The notes below the pieces were generated by a model. That model was not told where the DNA came from, did no database searches, and saw only the letters and a list, made by a program, of their open reading frames with translations. From assembly GCA_025928535.1 (NCBI GenBank), contig JAICJJ010000208.1, positions 1-5,840 of the forward strand: a stretch of 5,840 nucleotides of DNA. Reading direction: 5' to 3'. Made by a program: the position numbers and the translations under genes. The first letter of the stretch is position 1. Every line of letters starts with the position of its first letter. This DNA is from Thermomicrobiales bacterium (GTDB taxonomy: Bacteria > Chloroflexota > Chloroflexia > Thermomicrobiales > UBA6265). Shown here in pieces: positions 5,835 to 5,840 of this stretch.

Positions 5835-5840
5835 CGGCGC

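Noticed and set aside
1..5840. CRISPR array, insertion sequence ends, tRNA or rRNA genes
   Set aside because: No regularly spaced repeats, no transposase-like frame or terminal inverted repeats, and no tRNA- or rRNA-like segments were found by reading both strands.

Overview
The window is a GC-rich bacterial stretch with five genes: one truncated at the left edge and four complete. The best guess for the source is a Chloroflexota bacterium near Thermomicrobia. That rests on two secreted cysteine-rich proteins opening with an MDxxRFDxxTxS leader and an RR-plus-hydrophobic segment, which I associate with that group. It is a recollection of style, not a database match.

Layout. Positions 1-989 (+) hold most of a CUT1/MalK-UgpC-type ABC transporter ATPase; its start and part of the Walker A region lie outside. 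A 97-base convergent gap follows. Positions 1087-1467 (-) encode a 126-residue secreted cysteine-rich protein (11 Cys). A 387-base divergent spacer (1468-1854) carries its promoter-like element, a 6+6 inverted repeat and a short Cys-containing open stretch. Positions 1855-4353 (+) encode an 832-residue MMPL/RND-family membrane transporter with 12 predicted membrane segments and both Asp-Tyr pairs of the proton relay. A 160-base spacer holds a near-palindrome and a second promoter-like element. Positions 4514-5068 (+) encode a second cysteine-rich secreted protein (20 Cys) whose leader resembles that of the 1087-1467 product. A 367-base gap with a perfect 8-bp hairpin comes next. Positions 5436-5834 (+) encode a 132-residue Sec-exported protein with two copies of a W-x-V-x-SGYG-x-VE-x-NR motif.

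How they may relate. Apart from the ABC ATPase, which belongs to an importer continuing to the left, everything is aimed at the cell envelope: an exporter flanked by two leader-sharing cysteine-rich secreted proteins, then a small repeat-bearing exported protein. The two cysteine-rich genes share promoter-like architecture (GACG, 12-13 bases, TGnTACGAT, then 62 or 64 bases to the ATG), so co-regulation is plausible. No functional link to the transporter is proven by the sequence. I saw no RNA gene, mobile element or CRISPR array.
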